Assembly: GCF_024436055.1 (NCBI RefSeq)
Contig: NZ_JANFNH010000010.1
Location: forward strand, 62,001-126,000
Length of the DNA stretch: 64,000 nucleotides
Source of the DNA: Streptantibioticus rubrisoli
Lineage (GTDB): Bacteria > Actinomycetota > Actinomycetes > Streptomycetales > Streptomycetaceae
Direction: 5' to 3'
Shown here: piece after piece, positions 28,623-36,712 of the stretch
Numbering within the stretch: position 1 is the first letter of the stretch
Layout: each line of letters opens with the position of its first letter
Program-made: the position numbers and the translations under genes
Notes under the pieces: generated by a model
What the model saw: the letters and a program-made list of their open reading frames with translations, nothing else
What the model was told of the DNA's origin: nothing
Database searches by the model: none

Positions 28623-28749
28623 CTTTCAGCGCGCGTCGGCCCCCGCGGGCAAGCTGAGTACCGACCGGGTCCGCACCGGACTCGGGCCGGGACCACAACT
28701 CCCCGCCGCGCAAGGACGGTTGGGAGCGGAAAACACCACGGGGGTAGTC

Positions 28750-29937
28750 ATGCACACCGTTCACGCCGGACATCCGATGCTCAAGCCCGCCCTGCGTCGT
28801 AGTTGGCGGGACCCACAGACCCTCCAGTTCGGTATGGACCCCGCCCACGCCGTGGTGCTGGGCCCGTTGGACGACCCCGCCGCCCGCTTCCTCGGCCTGC
28901 TGGACGGCACCCGCGGTCCCGGTCTGCTGCGCAGCGAGGCGGCGGCGCTGGGGCTCGCCCCGGACCGCGCTGACCGGCTGCTGGGCACCCTCGCGGACGG
29001 CGGGTTGCTGGACGACGCCGACGGCGCGGTGCGACTCGGCACGGTGATGCGGCACCAGGCCGGTGCGCTGGAGCGGCTGCGGCCGGATCTGGCGTCCCTG
29101 TCCGTGGTCCACCCGGAGCCGGGCGCGGCCGCCGCCCGGCTGGCGGCCCGACAGGCGGCACGGGTGAAGGTGTGCGGCGCGGGACGGGTCGGCGCCTCGG
29201 TGGCCGCCGTGTTGTCCGCGGCCGGGGTGGGCCGGGTGGACGTGGCGGACGGCGGCGAGGTCGAGCCGTGGGACGCGGCACCGTGCGGGATCCCCGCGGC
29301 CGCGGTCGGCGAGCGCCGGGAGACGGCGGCCCGGGGCGCGGTACGACGAGCCGCACCCGATCCGCGCCGCGAGGCCCGGCCGGTCCGTCCCGAGGCGGCT
29401 TTGGCCCTCGCGGTGCTCGCGCCACGGGACGGCCTGGCGGCCTACGCACCCGATCCCGGCGGCGCCGAGCCGCTGATGACGGCGGGCATCCCGCATCTGT
29501 ACGCGGGAGTGGTCGAGGGCACGGGGGTGGTGGGACCGCTGGTGATACCGGGTCGGTCAGCGTGCGCGGAGTGCCTGGAGCGCGCCCGGGCCGAGGCTGA
29601 TCCCGCATGGCCGCGGATACTCGCCCAGCTGCGGTCGGGACGACCGCCCGGGGTGCTGCCCTGTGACATCGCGCTGGCGACGCTCGTCGCCGCCCTGACC
29701 GCCGCGCACGCGCTGGCGCTGCTGGACGGACGGCGGCCGCCGAGTGTGTCCGGCCGGGTGGAGTTCTCACTGGCCGGGCTGGGGATGCGGGTGGTGGACG
29801 TCGCGCCCCACCCGGAGTGTGGATGCGGTGCGGTTGACGCGTCGGCGGCGCGCGACAATGACCAGGTGACCACCCCGCGCCTATCGCGGGCCGCACGGGG
29901 ATACGAAAGAGGGGCGCATGTCGGATCTTCCGCGTAA
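28750..29937 (+). CDS. ThiF/E1-like protein
   Basis: A 395-residue protein. The N-terminal 130 residues recall the leader-binding part of azole-forming cyclodehydratase partners (LQFGMDPAHAVVLGP, then a winged-helix-like stretch). A Rossmann motif follows (VKVCGAGRVGASVAAVL), and zinc-binding cysteines are present in ACAEC and near the C-terminus (CGCG). The E1 catalytic residues are not evident, so it may be inactive as an adenylyltransferase. The ATG at 28750 lacks a strong ribosome site. It overlaps the ABC1 kinase gene by 20 bases. No precursor peptide or YcaO gene is seen nearby. Confidence 0.8.
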   Translation: MHTVHAGHPMLKPALRRSWRDPQTLQFGMDPAHAVVLGPLDDPAARFLGLLDGTRGPGLLRSEAAALGLAPDRADRLLGTLADGGLLDDADGAVRLGTVMRHQAGALERLRPDLASLSVVHPEPGAAAARLAARQAARVKVCGAGRVGASVAAVLSAAGVGRVDVADGGEVEPWDAAPCGIPAAAVGERRETAARGAVRRAAPDPRREARPVRPEAALALAVLAPRDGLAAYAPDPGGAEPLMTAGIPHLYAGVVEGTGVVGPLVIPGRSACAECLERARAEADPAWPRILAQLRSGRPPGVLPCDIALATLVAALTAAHALALLDGRRPPSVSGRVEFSLAGLGMRVVDVAPHPECGCGAVDASAARDNDQVTTPRLSRAARGYERGAHVGSSA

Positions 29938-31267
29938 GGCAGTGACCCGGACCGCGAAGCTCGCCGCGCTACCTCTCGGCTTCGCGGGCCGAGCCACCTT
30001 GGGTCTGGGCAAGCGAATCGGGGGGCGACCGGCCGAGGTTGTGGCCAGCGAGTTGCAGCAGCGAACCGCCGAGCAGTTGTTCAAGACGCTGGGCCAGCTG
30101 AAGGGGGGCGCCATGAAGTTCGGTCAGGCGCTGTCCGTCTTCGAGGCCGCGCTTCCCGAGGAGGTCGCGGGGCCCTACCGGGCCGCGCTGACCAAGCTCC
30201 AGGACGCGGCGCCGCCGATGCCCGCCCGTACCGTGCACGATGCGCTGGCCAAGCGGCTGGGCGACGGCTGGCGGGAGATGTTCGCGCAGTTCGAGGACAA
30301 GCCCGCCGCGGCGGCGTCCATCGGCCAGGTGCACCGCGCGGTGTGGCACGACGGCCGCGAGGTCGCGGTCAAGGTGCAGTACCCGGGCGCGGGTGAGGCG
30401 CTGCTGTCCGATCTGTCGCAACTCGGCCGGGTGGCCAGGCTGTTCGGGCCGCTGATCCCGGGCATGGACATCAAGCCGCTGATCAGCGAGCTGCGCGACC
30501 GGGTCTCCGAGGAGCTGGACTACGAGTTGGAGGCGGCCGCCCAGCACGCGCACGCCGCCGAGTTCGCCGACGACCCCGACGTCGTGGTGCCCGATGTGGT
30601 CTACCAGGCGGACCAGGTGCTGGTCACCGAGTGGCTGGACGGTGTGCCGCTGGCCGAGGTGATCTCCGGCGGCAGCCAGGAGGAGCGCGACCGGGCGGGG
30701 CAGCTGCTGGCCCGCTTCCTGTTCGCCGGACCGGCCCGCACCGGGCTGCTGCACGCCGATCCGCATCCGGGCAACTTCCGGCTGCTGGTCGACGACGGCC
30801 CGGCCGACGGCTGGCGGCTCGGCGTACTGGACTTCGGCACGGTGGACCGGCTGCCGGACGGGCTGCCGCTGCCGATCGGCGCCTCGCTACGACTGGCGCT
30901 GGACGGCGACGCGGAGGCGGTGCACGCGATGCTGTGCCAGGAGGGGTTCGTCAAGCCGTCGATCCAGCTCGACCCGGACGCGGTGTTGGACTATCTGCGG
31001 CCGATCATCGAACCGGCCCGGGTGGCGGAGTTCACCTTCGGGCGCGGCTGGATGCGCCATCAGGCGGCCCGGGTCGCCGATCCGCGGTCGCCCGCCTACC
31101 AGTTGGGCAAGCAGTTGAACCTGCCGCCGTCGTATCTGCTGATCCACCGGGTGACGCTGAGCACCATCGGGGTGCTGTGCCAGTTGGACGCCACGGTGCG
31201 GCTGCGCGACGAACTGCTCGACTGGCTGCCGGGCTTCGCCGAGGAGGAGGAGTCCGAGACGGCGTGA
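29918..31267 (+). CDS. ABC1/UbiB-family atypical kinase
   Basis: A 449-residue ADCK/UbiB-like protein. The family motifs appear in order: MKFGQALS (KxGQ), AAASIGQVHRA (alanine-rich loop), VAVKVQYPG (catalytic Lys), EELDYELEAAAQ (ExD), LLHADPHPGNF and LDFGTVD. Family members support lipid or quinone metabolism as ATPases or kinases. AGAGGGG lies six bases before the ATG. Its coupling with the ThiF-like gene suggests joint expression; in mycobacteria the orthologue lies near whiB7, as here. Confidence 0.93.
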   Translation: MSDLPRKAVTRTAKLAALPLGFAGRATLGLGKRIGGRPAEVVASELQQRTAEQLFKTLGQLKGGAMKFGQALSVFEAALPEEVAGPYRAALTKLQDAAPPMPARTVHDALAKRLGDGWREMFAQFEDKPAAAASIGQVHRAVWHDGREVAVKVQYPGAGEALLSDLSQLGRVARLFGPLIPGMDIKPLISELRDRVSEELDYELEAAAQHAHAAEFADDPDVVVPDVVYQADQVLVTEWLDGVPLAEVISGGSQEERDRAGQLLARFLFAGPARTGLLHADPHPGNFRLLVDDGPADGWRLGVLDFGTVDRLPDGLPLPIGASLRLALDGDAEAVHAMLCQEGFVKPSIQLDPDAVLDYLRPIIEPARVAEFTFGRGWMRHQAARVADPRSPAYQLGKQLNLPPSYLLIHRVTLSTIGVLCQLDATVRLRDELLDWLPGFAEEEESETA

Positions 31268-31268
31268 G

Positions 31269-31478
31269 CTACCACCAGGCGGAGTCGAGACGGCCCTCGA
31301 TCCCGCGGATGTTGGCCCGGGCGCACTCCTCGCAGAAGTAGCGGCGGACACCGCCCTCCACGGAGCAGGTCCAGGTGATCGGCAGGGGTTCGGCGGCGGT
31401 GCCGCAGCGGGCACAGGCCACGGGCTCCGATGGCGCGGAAGCGTCGTCAGAAGCGGGTTGCTGAGTCTTCTGATCCAC
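31269..31478 (-). CDS. Small zinc-ribbon protein
   Basis: A 69-residue soluble protein. CARCG and CEEC, 27 residues apart, probably bind one zinc ion. It ends in GRLDSAWW. Conserved small proteins of this kind are found near wblC. The ABC1 kinase ends one base from its stop on the opposite strand. Function unknown. Confidence 0.8.
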   Translation of the reverse strand: MDQKTQQPASDDASAPSEPVACARCGTAAEPLPITWTCSVEGGVRRYFCEECARANIRGIEGRLDSAWW

Positions 31479-31520
31479 CTACCGACGATACCTCTGCCCG
31501 CCGGACGGAACGGGACACAA

Positions 31521-31565
31521 CGCACCGCGGGACCGGTCCCCTGAGGGAACCGGTCCCGCGGTGCG
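31521..31565 (-). terminator. Intrinsic terminator after the wblC unit
   Basis: Arms of 20-21 bases (CGCACCGCGGGACCGGT core, one bulge) with a short loop, eight bases beyond the stop of the small basic protein gene. TTGTGT follows on the minus strand. Confidence 0.85.
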
Positions 31566-31572
31566 GCGTCGG

Positions 31573-31881
31573 CTACTGCATCACCACGAGGGCGAGTGCC
31601 CGCCGGGCCCGCAGCGAGGCCCGCTCGGCCCGCCGCTGAAGCCGCCGGGCCCGCAGCAGCCGCCGGGCGACCCGTTCGGACTCGGCCTCGTAGAGCCTTT
31701 CCTGCACATGCGCCCGGGCCAGGGCTTCTTGGATGAGATGCATCTCGTGGGTCCTGTTCTGACGCGCTGGCGCGCCTGCGAAACGGGCGGGGATATCGGT
31801 GGCGGACATGGTCATCGGAGCCTGCTTCTGGGGGTCGTGCGTCGGGGGGTTGTCGATAGTTGCGGGGGCACGGAGCTTCAT
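31573..31881 (-). CDS. Small basic protein downstream of wblC
   Basis: A 102-residue protein. The C-terminal half is a long, very Arg/Ala-rich helix (RVARRLLRARRLQRRAER), possibly coiled-coil or nucleic-acid-binding. The N-terminus is Pro/Ala-rich. Its ATG overlaps the wblC stop by four bases (ATGA), so it should be made only when wblC is translated. Function unknown; its location suggests a role in the same antibiotic response. Confidence 0.75.
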   Translation of the reverse strand: MKLRAPATIDNPPTHDPQKQAPMTMSATDIPARFAGAPARQNRTHEMHLIQEALARAHVQERLYEAESERVARRLLRARRLQRRAERASLRARRALALVVMQ

Positions 31882-32243
31882 GCCAGGACCTCGTTCTTGC
31901 GCGGACGGCCACGCGGCCGCTTGCGGGGCACCACGACACCCTGGACGAACAGCTCACCGCCCCAGACGCCCCACGGCTCGCGGCGCATCTTGGCGCCCGC
32001 GAGGCACGCCTCGCGCACCGGGCAGGTCTGGCACAGCGACTTGGCGTACTCGACGTCAGCCGGGGTCTCGGCGAAGAAGACCTCCGGGTCGTACGACCGG
32101 CACGGGACGGGCACGCCGAGGCGCTCGATCTCGTCGTCGAGCGCGGTGAGGGGTAGCAACGGGACCTCCGGAGATGCGGTCTGGGCGGGCGGGGGGATCG
32201 TTTCGGAAGGCGGTACGGACGGGGCGTGCGGTTCGGGGTGCAC
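31878..32243 (-). CDS. wblC: WhiB-like regulator WblC (WhiB7)
   Basis: An iron-sulphur transcription factor that turns on intrinsic antibiotic-resistance genes and itself. It has 121 residues: four cluster cysteines (PVPCRS, SLCQTC, VREAC), the GVWGGE turn that contacts sigma, and a C-terminal AT-hook (RKRPRGRPRKN), which is specific to the WhiB7/WblC branch. The GTG at 32243 is chosen because GAGGAAG lies eight bases upstream; the frame runs on to 32438, but that part overlaps the attenuator hairpin. The gene follows a leader of about 620 bases with a leader ORF and terminator. Confidence 0.93.
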   Translation of the reverse strand: MHPEPHAPSVPPSETIPPPAQTASPEVPLLPLTALDDEIERLGVPVPCRSYDPEVFFAETPADVEYAKSLCQTCPVREACLAGAKMRREPWGVWGGELFVQGVVVPRKRPRGRPRKNEVLA

Positions 32244-32345
32244 GGTCGTGTCTTCCTCGTCTGTCGGTCCGGCGGTGGCCGGACGTGGTCGGTACCGGGT
32301 CGGCTTTTCCGAGGCCCCTTCGCCTGTCTCACTCGCGCAAACAGA

Positions 32346-32382
32346 AGGGCCGCGGATCCCGGTTTGCGGGTTCCGCGGCCCT
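32346..32382 (-). terminator. Attenuator hairpin in the wblC leader
   Basis: Two 16-base arms (AGGGCCGCGGAACCCG type, one mismatch) with a 5-base loop, followed on the minus strand by TTCTGTTTG. It lies 24 bases after the leader-ORF stop and 100 bases before the wblC start, where a transcription attenuator is expected. Confidence 0.85.
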
Positions 32383-32406
32383 GGAAGGTGCCGACCTGAT
32401 GTCGTA

Positions 32407-32748
32407 TCAGGCTGGATCTCTCCAGGGTTTGAGCCCACGGAAGGCCCGCATCTTGCGGTGGTGCTGCGTCGCTACGGTCGTGCTGCCATCGGCCGCGAAG
32501 CCGCTGGCAAAGGCGGCGGAGCCGCCGAAGCCGCCATTCGCCTCAAGGAGTCCGGCACCGTTGGCCCACGACGCATAGGCGTACGCCTGTGCCGCCACTG
32601 CCACCGATGCCTGGGTCGGTCGCTCGTTGGTGACAGCGAGCAGGCCGGTGCCGCGTTCGGCGGCGGCCGGAATGACGGAGGAGCCGGGCAGGCAGGAGGC
32701 GACGGCCGGACGACCGGTCATTTTCACGGTGTTGATGAAGCTGGTCAT
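32407..32748 (-). CDS. Leader ORF (uORF) of wblC
   Basis: A 113-residue ORF inside the wblC leader. AGGAGG lies eight bases before its ATG, the best ribosome site in the area. The product (begins MTSFINTVKMTGRPA, Ala/Gly-rich in the middle, ends HHRKMRAFRGLKPWRDPA) has no known domain. WhiB7/WblC genes of other actinomycetes have a translated uORF whose stalled translation prevents termination; position and signals fit that role. It is longer than the short uORF of mycobacteria, so it could instead be a true protein, or a shorter uORF may be the sensor. Confidence 0.6.
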   Translation of the reverse strand: MTSFINTVKMTGRPAVASCLPGSSVIPAAAERGTGLLAVTNERPTQASVAVAAQAYAYASWANGAGLLEANGGFGGSAAFASGFAADGSTTVATQHHRKMRAFRGLKPWRDPA

Positions 32749-32870
32749 TGGGCTCGCCTCCTCTCGGCGTCTCGTAGGGCGTATGGAACTGGGTCGTGCG
32801 AAGTCGTGCTGGTTCAGTACATCACGGCTGCCTCGGCCCCCGGAAGGGGCCTCAGTGACCGTGCTCCCGC

Positions 32871-32909
32871 AGGCTATGAGGATTTCCTCGGCCCACGCAA
32901 ACTATTTTT
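32871..32909 (-). promoter_or_regulatory. wblC promoter with A-rich WblC box
   Basis: On the minus strand AAAAAT (32904-32909), three bases, then TTGCGT (-35, 32895-32900) and TAGCCT (-10, 32871-32876) after 18 bases. WhiB7 proteins bind an A-rich element three bases upstream of a -35 beginning TTG, so this fits autoactivation. It overlaps the end of uvrD2. Confidence 0.7.
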
Positions 32910-35172
32910 CCAACGAATCCTCAACCGGCCCATCAGGAGCCCCACCAGGCGTTTTTCCGGAATCCGAAGTTCCGCACTCGTCGTTGCCCGATCCGGGCTC
33001 CTCACCCGCGCACAGCGCCAGGACATCGGCGCCGAACCGCCGCAGCTTGCGGGCTCCCACCCCGGCGATCCGGCTCAGCCCGGCCGCGTCCGACGGCACC
33101 GTCTCGGCGATCGCCAGCAGCGTCTTGTCGGTGAACACGCAGTACGGCGGCTGGCCCAACTGCCGCGCCTGCTCGCTACGCCATTCGCGCAGCCGCTCGT
33201 AGAGGCCCTCGTCCAACTCGGAGGGGCAGTCCTCGCAGCGCATCAGCTTGATCTCGCCCGCCTCGGACAGACTGCGCCCGCACACCCGGCAGTGCACCGG
33301 ACCGCGCCTGCGCCGCCCGACCGCAGGCCGCTCCACACCGGACCGCGCACCGCCCCCCGGCGCCCCACCGCGCGCCGCCGTCCCCGGGCGCAGCCCGGTC
33401 AGGAAGCGCGAGGGCCGACGGCCCGCACGCCCACCGGGAGCCCGGGAGAGTGACCAGGAAAGGGCGAGGTGGCGACGGGCCCGGGTGACGCCCACATAGA
33501 GCAGTCGCCGCTCCTCCTCCACCTGCTCGTCGGTCTTGGCGTAGGTGATGGGCACCATGCCCTCGCTGAGCCCGACCAGGAACACCGCGTCCCACTCCAG
33601 GCCCTTGGCGGCGTGCAGTGAGGCGAGCGTGACGCCCTCGACGGTGGGGGCGTGCTGGGCGCCCGCCCGCTCGTCGAGTTCGGCCACCAGATCGGCGAGC
33701 GTGGCCTGCGGCCGGGCCCGTACGAAGTCCTCGGCGAGCCGGACCAGGGCGGCCAGTGACTCCCAGCGGTCGCGCACCGCACCGGAACCGGCGGGCGGCT
33801 CGGGGGTCCAGCCACGCGAGCCGAGCACCGCGCGCACCTGCGCGGGCACATCGGCCTCGTCCAGACCGGCCCCCGCCCCTCCCCCGGCGCGGGCCGCGCC
33901 ACGCAGCAGCATTCCGGCCTCCCGCACCTCGGGGCGCTCGAAGAACCGCTCGGCGCCGCGCAGTTGGTACGGCACCCCGGCGTCCGCGAGGGCCTGCTCG
34001 TAGACCTCGGACTGGGCGTTGACCCGGTAGAGGACGGCGATCTCGCTGGGCCGGACCCCGCTCGCGATGAGGTCCCTGATGCGGCGGGCGGTGCCCTCCG
34101 CCTCGGCGGGCTCGTCCGCGTACTCGGTGAAGGCGGGCTCCGGTCCCGGCTCGCGCTGTGAGACCAGCTCCAGCCGGTGGGCGGCGGCCTGGCCGCGCGC
34201 CTGTGCCAGCAGGCCGTTGGCCAGGTGCACCACCTGCGGGGTGGACCGGTAGTCGCGCACCAGCTTCACCACGGTGGCGTCCGGGTAGCGGGCACGGAAG
34301 CTCAGCAGGAACTCGGGGGTGGCGCCGGTGAAGGAGTAGATGGTCTGGCTGGCGTCCCCGACCACGCACAGGTTGCCGCGGCCGCCCACCCACAGGTCGA
34401 GCAGCCGCTGCTGCAGCGGGCTGACGTCCTGGTACTCGTCGACGACGAAGTGCTGGTACTGCGAGCGGACCTGCTCCGCCACGTCGTACCGCTCCTCCAG
34501 CACGCCCACTGTGAGCAACAACACATCTTCGAAGTCGATCACCGAGCGTTCCCGCTTGAGTTGCTCATAGGCGGTGTAGACCCGGGAGATCTCGGCGGGA
34601 TCGCGCGGCGCCTCGCGGCCCGCCTTGGCAACGGCGGCCGGATAGTCCTCGGGCACCGTCTGGGTGACCTTGGCCCACTCGATCTCGCCCGCCACGTCCC
34701 GCAGTTCGTTGCGGTCCAGCCGGATCCGCACACGCGCCGCGGCCTCCGCCACCAACTGGACCTTGCGCTCGACCAGTTGGGGCAGCGGGCCGCCGACCAC
34801 CCTCGGCCAGAAGTACTGGAGTTGGCGCAGCGCCGCCGCGTGGAAGGTACGCGCCTGCACCCCGCCCGCGCCGAGCTGCCGCAGCCGTCCGCGCATCTCG
34901 CCCGCGGCTCGCGCGGTGAAGGTGACCGCCAGCACGCTGGCGGGCTGCACTATGCCAGCACGCACCCCGTAGGCGATCCGGTGGGTGATCGCCCTGGTCT
35001 TGCCGGTGCCCGCACCGGCGAGCACACACACCGGCCCGTGCAGCGCGGTCGCCACCGCGCGCTGCTCGGGGTCAAGGCCCTCCAGTACCGCGTCGGCCCC
35101 CTCCGGCGGTTCCGGGAACTGGGTCGACGGCGGCACGGCTGGGAACAAAGGGGAGTCCGTTGCTGCTGTCAC
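32902..35172 (-). CDS. uvrD2: ATP-dependent DNA helicase UvrD2
   Basis: A superfamily 1 3'-5' helicase of 756 residues. Walker A is AGAGTGKTRAITHRI, Walker B VVDEYQDVSPLQQ, and motif VI VGVTRARRHLALSW. After the motor comes a four-cysteine motif (CRVCG, then CEDC) and a C-terminal HRDC domain, the arrangement known for actinobacterial UvrD2. It starts with GTG at 35172. It is divergent from mycoredoxin, across a region with two DnaA boxes. Confidence 0.95.
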   Translation of the reverse strand: MTAATDSPLFPAVPPSTQFPEPPEGADAVLEGLDPEQRAVATALHGPVCVLAGAGTGKTRAITHRIAYGVRAGIVQPASVLAVTFTARAAGEMRGRLRQLGAGGVQARTFHAAALRQLQYFWPRVVGGPLPQLVERKVQLVAEAAARVRIRLDRNELRDVAGEIEWAKVTQTVPEDYPAAVAKAGREAPRDPAEISRVYTAYEQLKRERSVIDFEDVLLLTVGVLEERYDVAEQVRSQYQHFVVDEYQDVSPLQQRLLDLWVGGRGNLCVVGDASQTIYSFTGATPEFLLSFRARYPDATVVKLVRDYRSTPQVVHLANGLLAQARGQAAAHRLELVSQREPGPEPAFTEYADEPAEAEGTARRIRDLIASGVRPSEIAVLYRVNAQSEVYEQALADAGVPYQLRGAERFFERPEVREAGMLLRGAARAGGGAGAGLDEADVPAQVRAVLGSRGWTPEPPAGSGAVRDRWESLAALVRLAEDFVRARPQATLADLVAELDERAGAQHAPTVEGVTLASLHAAKGLEWDAVFLVGLSEGMVPITYAKTDEQVEEERRLLYVGVTRARRHLALSWSLSRAPGGRAGRRPSRFLTGLRPGTAARGGAPGGGARSGVERPAVGRRRRGPVHCRVCGRSLSEAGEIKLMRCEDCPSELDEGLYERLREWRSEQARQLGQPPYCVFTDKTLLAIAETVPSDAAGLSRIAGVGARKLRRFGADVLALCAGEEPGSGNDECGTSDSGKTPGGAPDGPVEDSLEK

Positions 35173-35211
35173 CCCGCCATGCTGCCAGGTCCACCGGGAC
35201 GCCCGGGAAAG

Positions 35212-35236
35212 TTATCCACAGGCGGAGTTGTCCACA
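35212..35236 (+). promoter_or_regulatory. Pair of DnaA boxes
   Basis: TTATCCACA (35212-35220) and TTGTCCACA (35228-35236), same orientation, seven bases apart. The second is the form common at Streptomyces oriC. They lie 40-64 bases upstream of the uvrD2 start, in the divergent uvrD2/mycoredoxin region. Confidence 0.65.
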
Positions 35237-35307
35237 GGCCCCGCCCGGACGCTCTTCCTCCGGGCTACTGTCGACCTCCGGGCTACCGTCGACCGGACGG
35301 CCGCCTG

Positions 35308-35333
35308 GGAATGGTCCGCGATGGTTTCGCGTT
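35308..35333 (+). promoter_or_regulatory. Sigma-R promoter of the mycoredoxin gene
   Basis: GGAAT (35308-35312), exactly 18 bases, then GTT (35331-35333), a perfect sigma-R consensus. It reads towards the mycoredoxin gene, whose ATG is 88 bases downstream. Confidence 0.8.
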
Positions 35334-35420
35334 CCACCACTGCACTCACCCCACGGCCGTGGCCGAGCGGCTCACCCATGCCGAACGCGCCTGCCGAACC
35401 CGCCAAGATCAGGAGGACCG

Positions 35421-35663
35421 ATGCCGGGGACCATCACGATGTACAGCACCACCTGGTGCGGCTACTGCCGCCGTCTGAAGAGCCAGATGGACCGCGAGGG
35501 AATCGCGTACACCGAGATCAACATCGAGCAGGACCCGGAGTCGGCGGCCTTCGTCGAGAAGGCGAACGGCGGCAACCAGACCGTGCCGACCGTCCTCTTC
35601 GCGGACGGCAGCACCCTGACCAACCCCTCCCTCGCCCAGGTGAAGGCGAAGGTAGGGGTCTGA
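35421..35663 (+). CDS. mrx1: Mycoredoxin/glutaredoxin-like protein
   Basis: An 80-residue thioredoxin-fold oxidoreductase. The redox motif is CGYC at residues 13-16, with the cis-Pro in QTVPTVLF. Mycoredoxin-1 reduces mycothiol mixed disulphides in actinobacteria; the place next to uvrD2, nudC and wblC matches mycobacterial mrx1. AGGAGG lies four bases before the ATG. A sigma-R promoter is 88 bases upstream, which fits induction by thiol stress. Confidence 0.93.
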   Translation: MPGTITMYSTTWCGYCRRLKSQMDREGIAYTEINIEQDPESAAFVEKANGGNQTVPTVLFADGSTLTNPSLAQVKAKVGV

Positions 35664-35668
35664 GCCGG

Positions 35669-36652
35669 TCAGCCGCGCGGCAGTGGCTCGCCGAACCACA
35701 GCTCGATCAGCCGGGCGGCAATGGAGATGCCGGTCGGCGGCAGCACGTCGCCGTGCCCGATGGCCCGCCGGTACTCCTCACGGGAGAACCAGCGGGCCTC
35801 GTGGATCTCATCCCCGTCCACGCTGATCTCGGATGAGGTGGCCCTCGCCATGAAGCCGAGCATCAGGCTGGAGGGGAACGGCCAGGGCTGGCTGGCCACG
35901 TAGGACACCTCGCCGACGCGGACGCCCGCCTCCTCCAGGACCTCGCGGACCACCGCCTGCTCGATGGACTCACCCGGCTCCACGAAGCCCGCCAGCGTGG
36001 AGAACCGCCCCTCGGGCCAGTGCACCTGGCGGCCGAGCAGCGCCCGGTCCTGCTCGTCGGTGACCAGCATGATCACCGCCGGGTCGGTGCGCGGATAGTG
36101 CTCAGCGCCGCACGCCGGGCAGCGGCGCACATGGCCCGCGGCGGCGATCACCGTCCGCTGACCGCAGCGCGAGCAGAACCGGTGCAGCCGCTGCCAGTTC
36201 TCCAGCGCCACCGCGTGCACCATCAGGCCCGCGTCCCGCTCGGAGAGCAGCCCGCCGACCTCACGCAGCCCGGCCGGGCGGGCGGCGTCGTCCATCCGCC
36301 CGGGCAGCGCGTCCTTCTGCAGCGCGAAGTAGCTCACGCCCTGTTCGTCAGTGCCCAGGAAGTAGCGGTGCTTCTCGGTGGCCGGTGCGTCGAAGGAGGG
36401 CACCAGCACGAGTTCGGTGCGGCCGTCGGCGGTGTCCTCCACCAGCACCTGGCCGCCGGAGACCACCAGCACCCGGGTGGACGGGTGGCTCCAGGCGGCG
36501 GCCAACCAGGCCTCGTCCAGCCGGTGGTGGGCGGCCCGGTCGATGCCGGGGCGGGCGAGCGCGAGCGGCTTGCCGCTCACCATGCCGATGGCTGCGGGGT
36601 TCTGCGTGCCCGGGGCGAGGGGCAGGTCACTTACGGACAAGACGGCTTCCAA
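35669..36652 (-). CDS. nudC: NAD+ diphosphatase
   Basis: A NudC-type hydrolase that cleaves NAD(H) and may remove NAD caps from RNA. It has about 327 residues: an N-terminal domain, a four-Cys zinc ribbon (CSRCG and CPACG), the Nudix box GFVEPGESIEQAVVREVLEE with AGV, and the NADH pyrophosphatase signature SQPWPFPSSLM after it. The start is uncertain; the frame begins with a TTG and another TTG lies 15 bases further in. Convergent with mrx1, whose stop is five bases away. Confidence 0.93.
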   Translation of the reverse strand: MEAVLSVSDLPLAPGTQNPAAIGMVSGKPLALARPGIDRAAHHRLDEAWLAAAWSHPSTRVLVVSGGQVLVEDTADGRTELVLVPSFDAPATEKHRYFLGTDEQGVSYFALQKDALPGRMDDAARPAGLREVGGLLSERDAGLMVHAVALENWQRLHRFCSRCGQRTVIAAAGHVRRCPACGAEHYPRTDPAVIMLVTDEQDRALLGRQVHWPEGRFSTLAGFVEPGESIEQAVVREVLEEAGVRVGEVSYVASQPWPFPSSLMLGFMARATSSEISVDGDEIHEARWFSREEYRRAIGHGDVLPPTGISIAARLIELWFGEPLPRG

Positions 36653-36712
36653 CTCCCCGTATCGGGTGGATGGTTACTCACTCAGCGGAACCCGAGCAGA
36701 TCACACGGGTGG

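Noticed and set aside
28750..29937. ThiF-like gene as part of an azole-peptide (RiPP) cluster
   Set aside because: No YcaO, dehydrogenase, precursor peptide or exporter is present within several kilobases.
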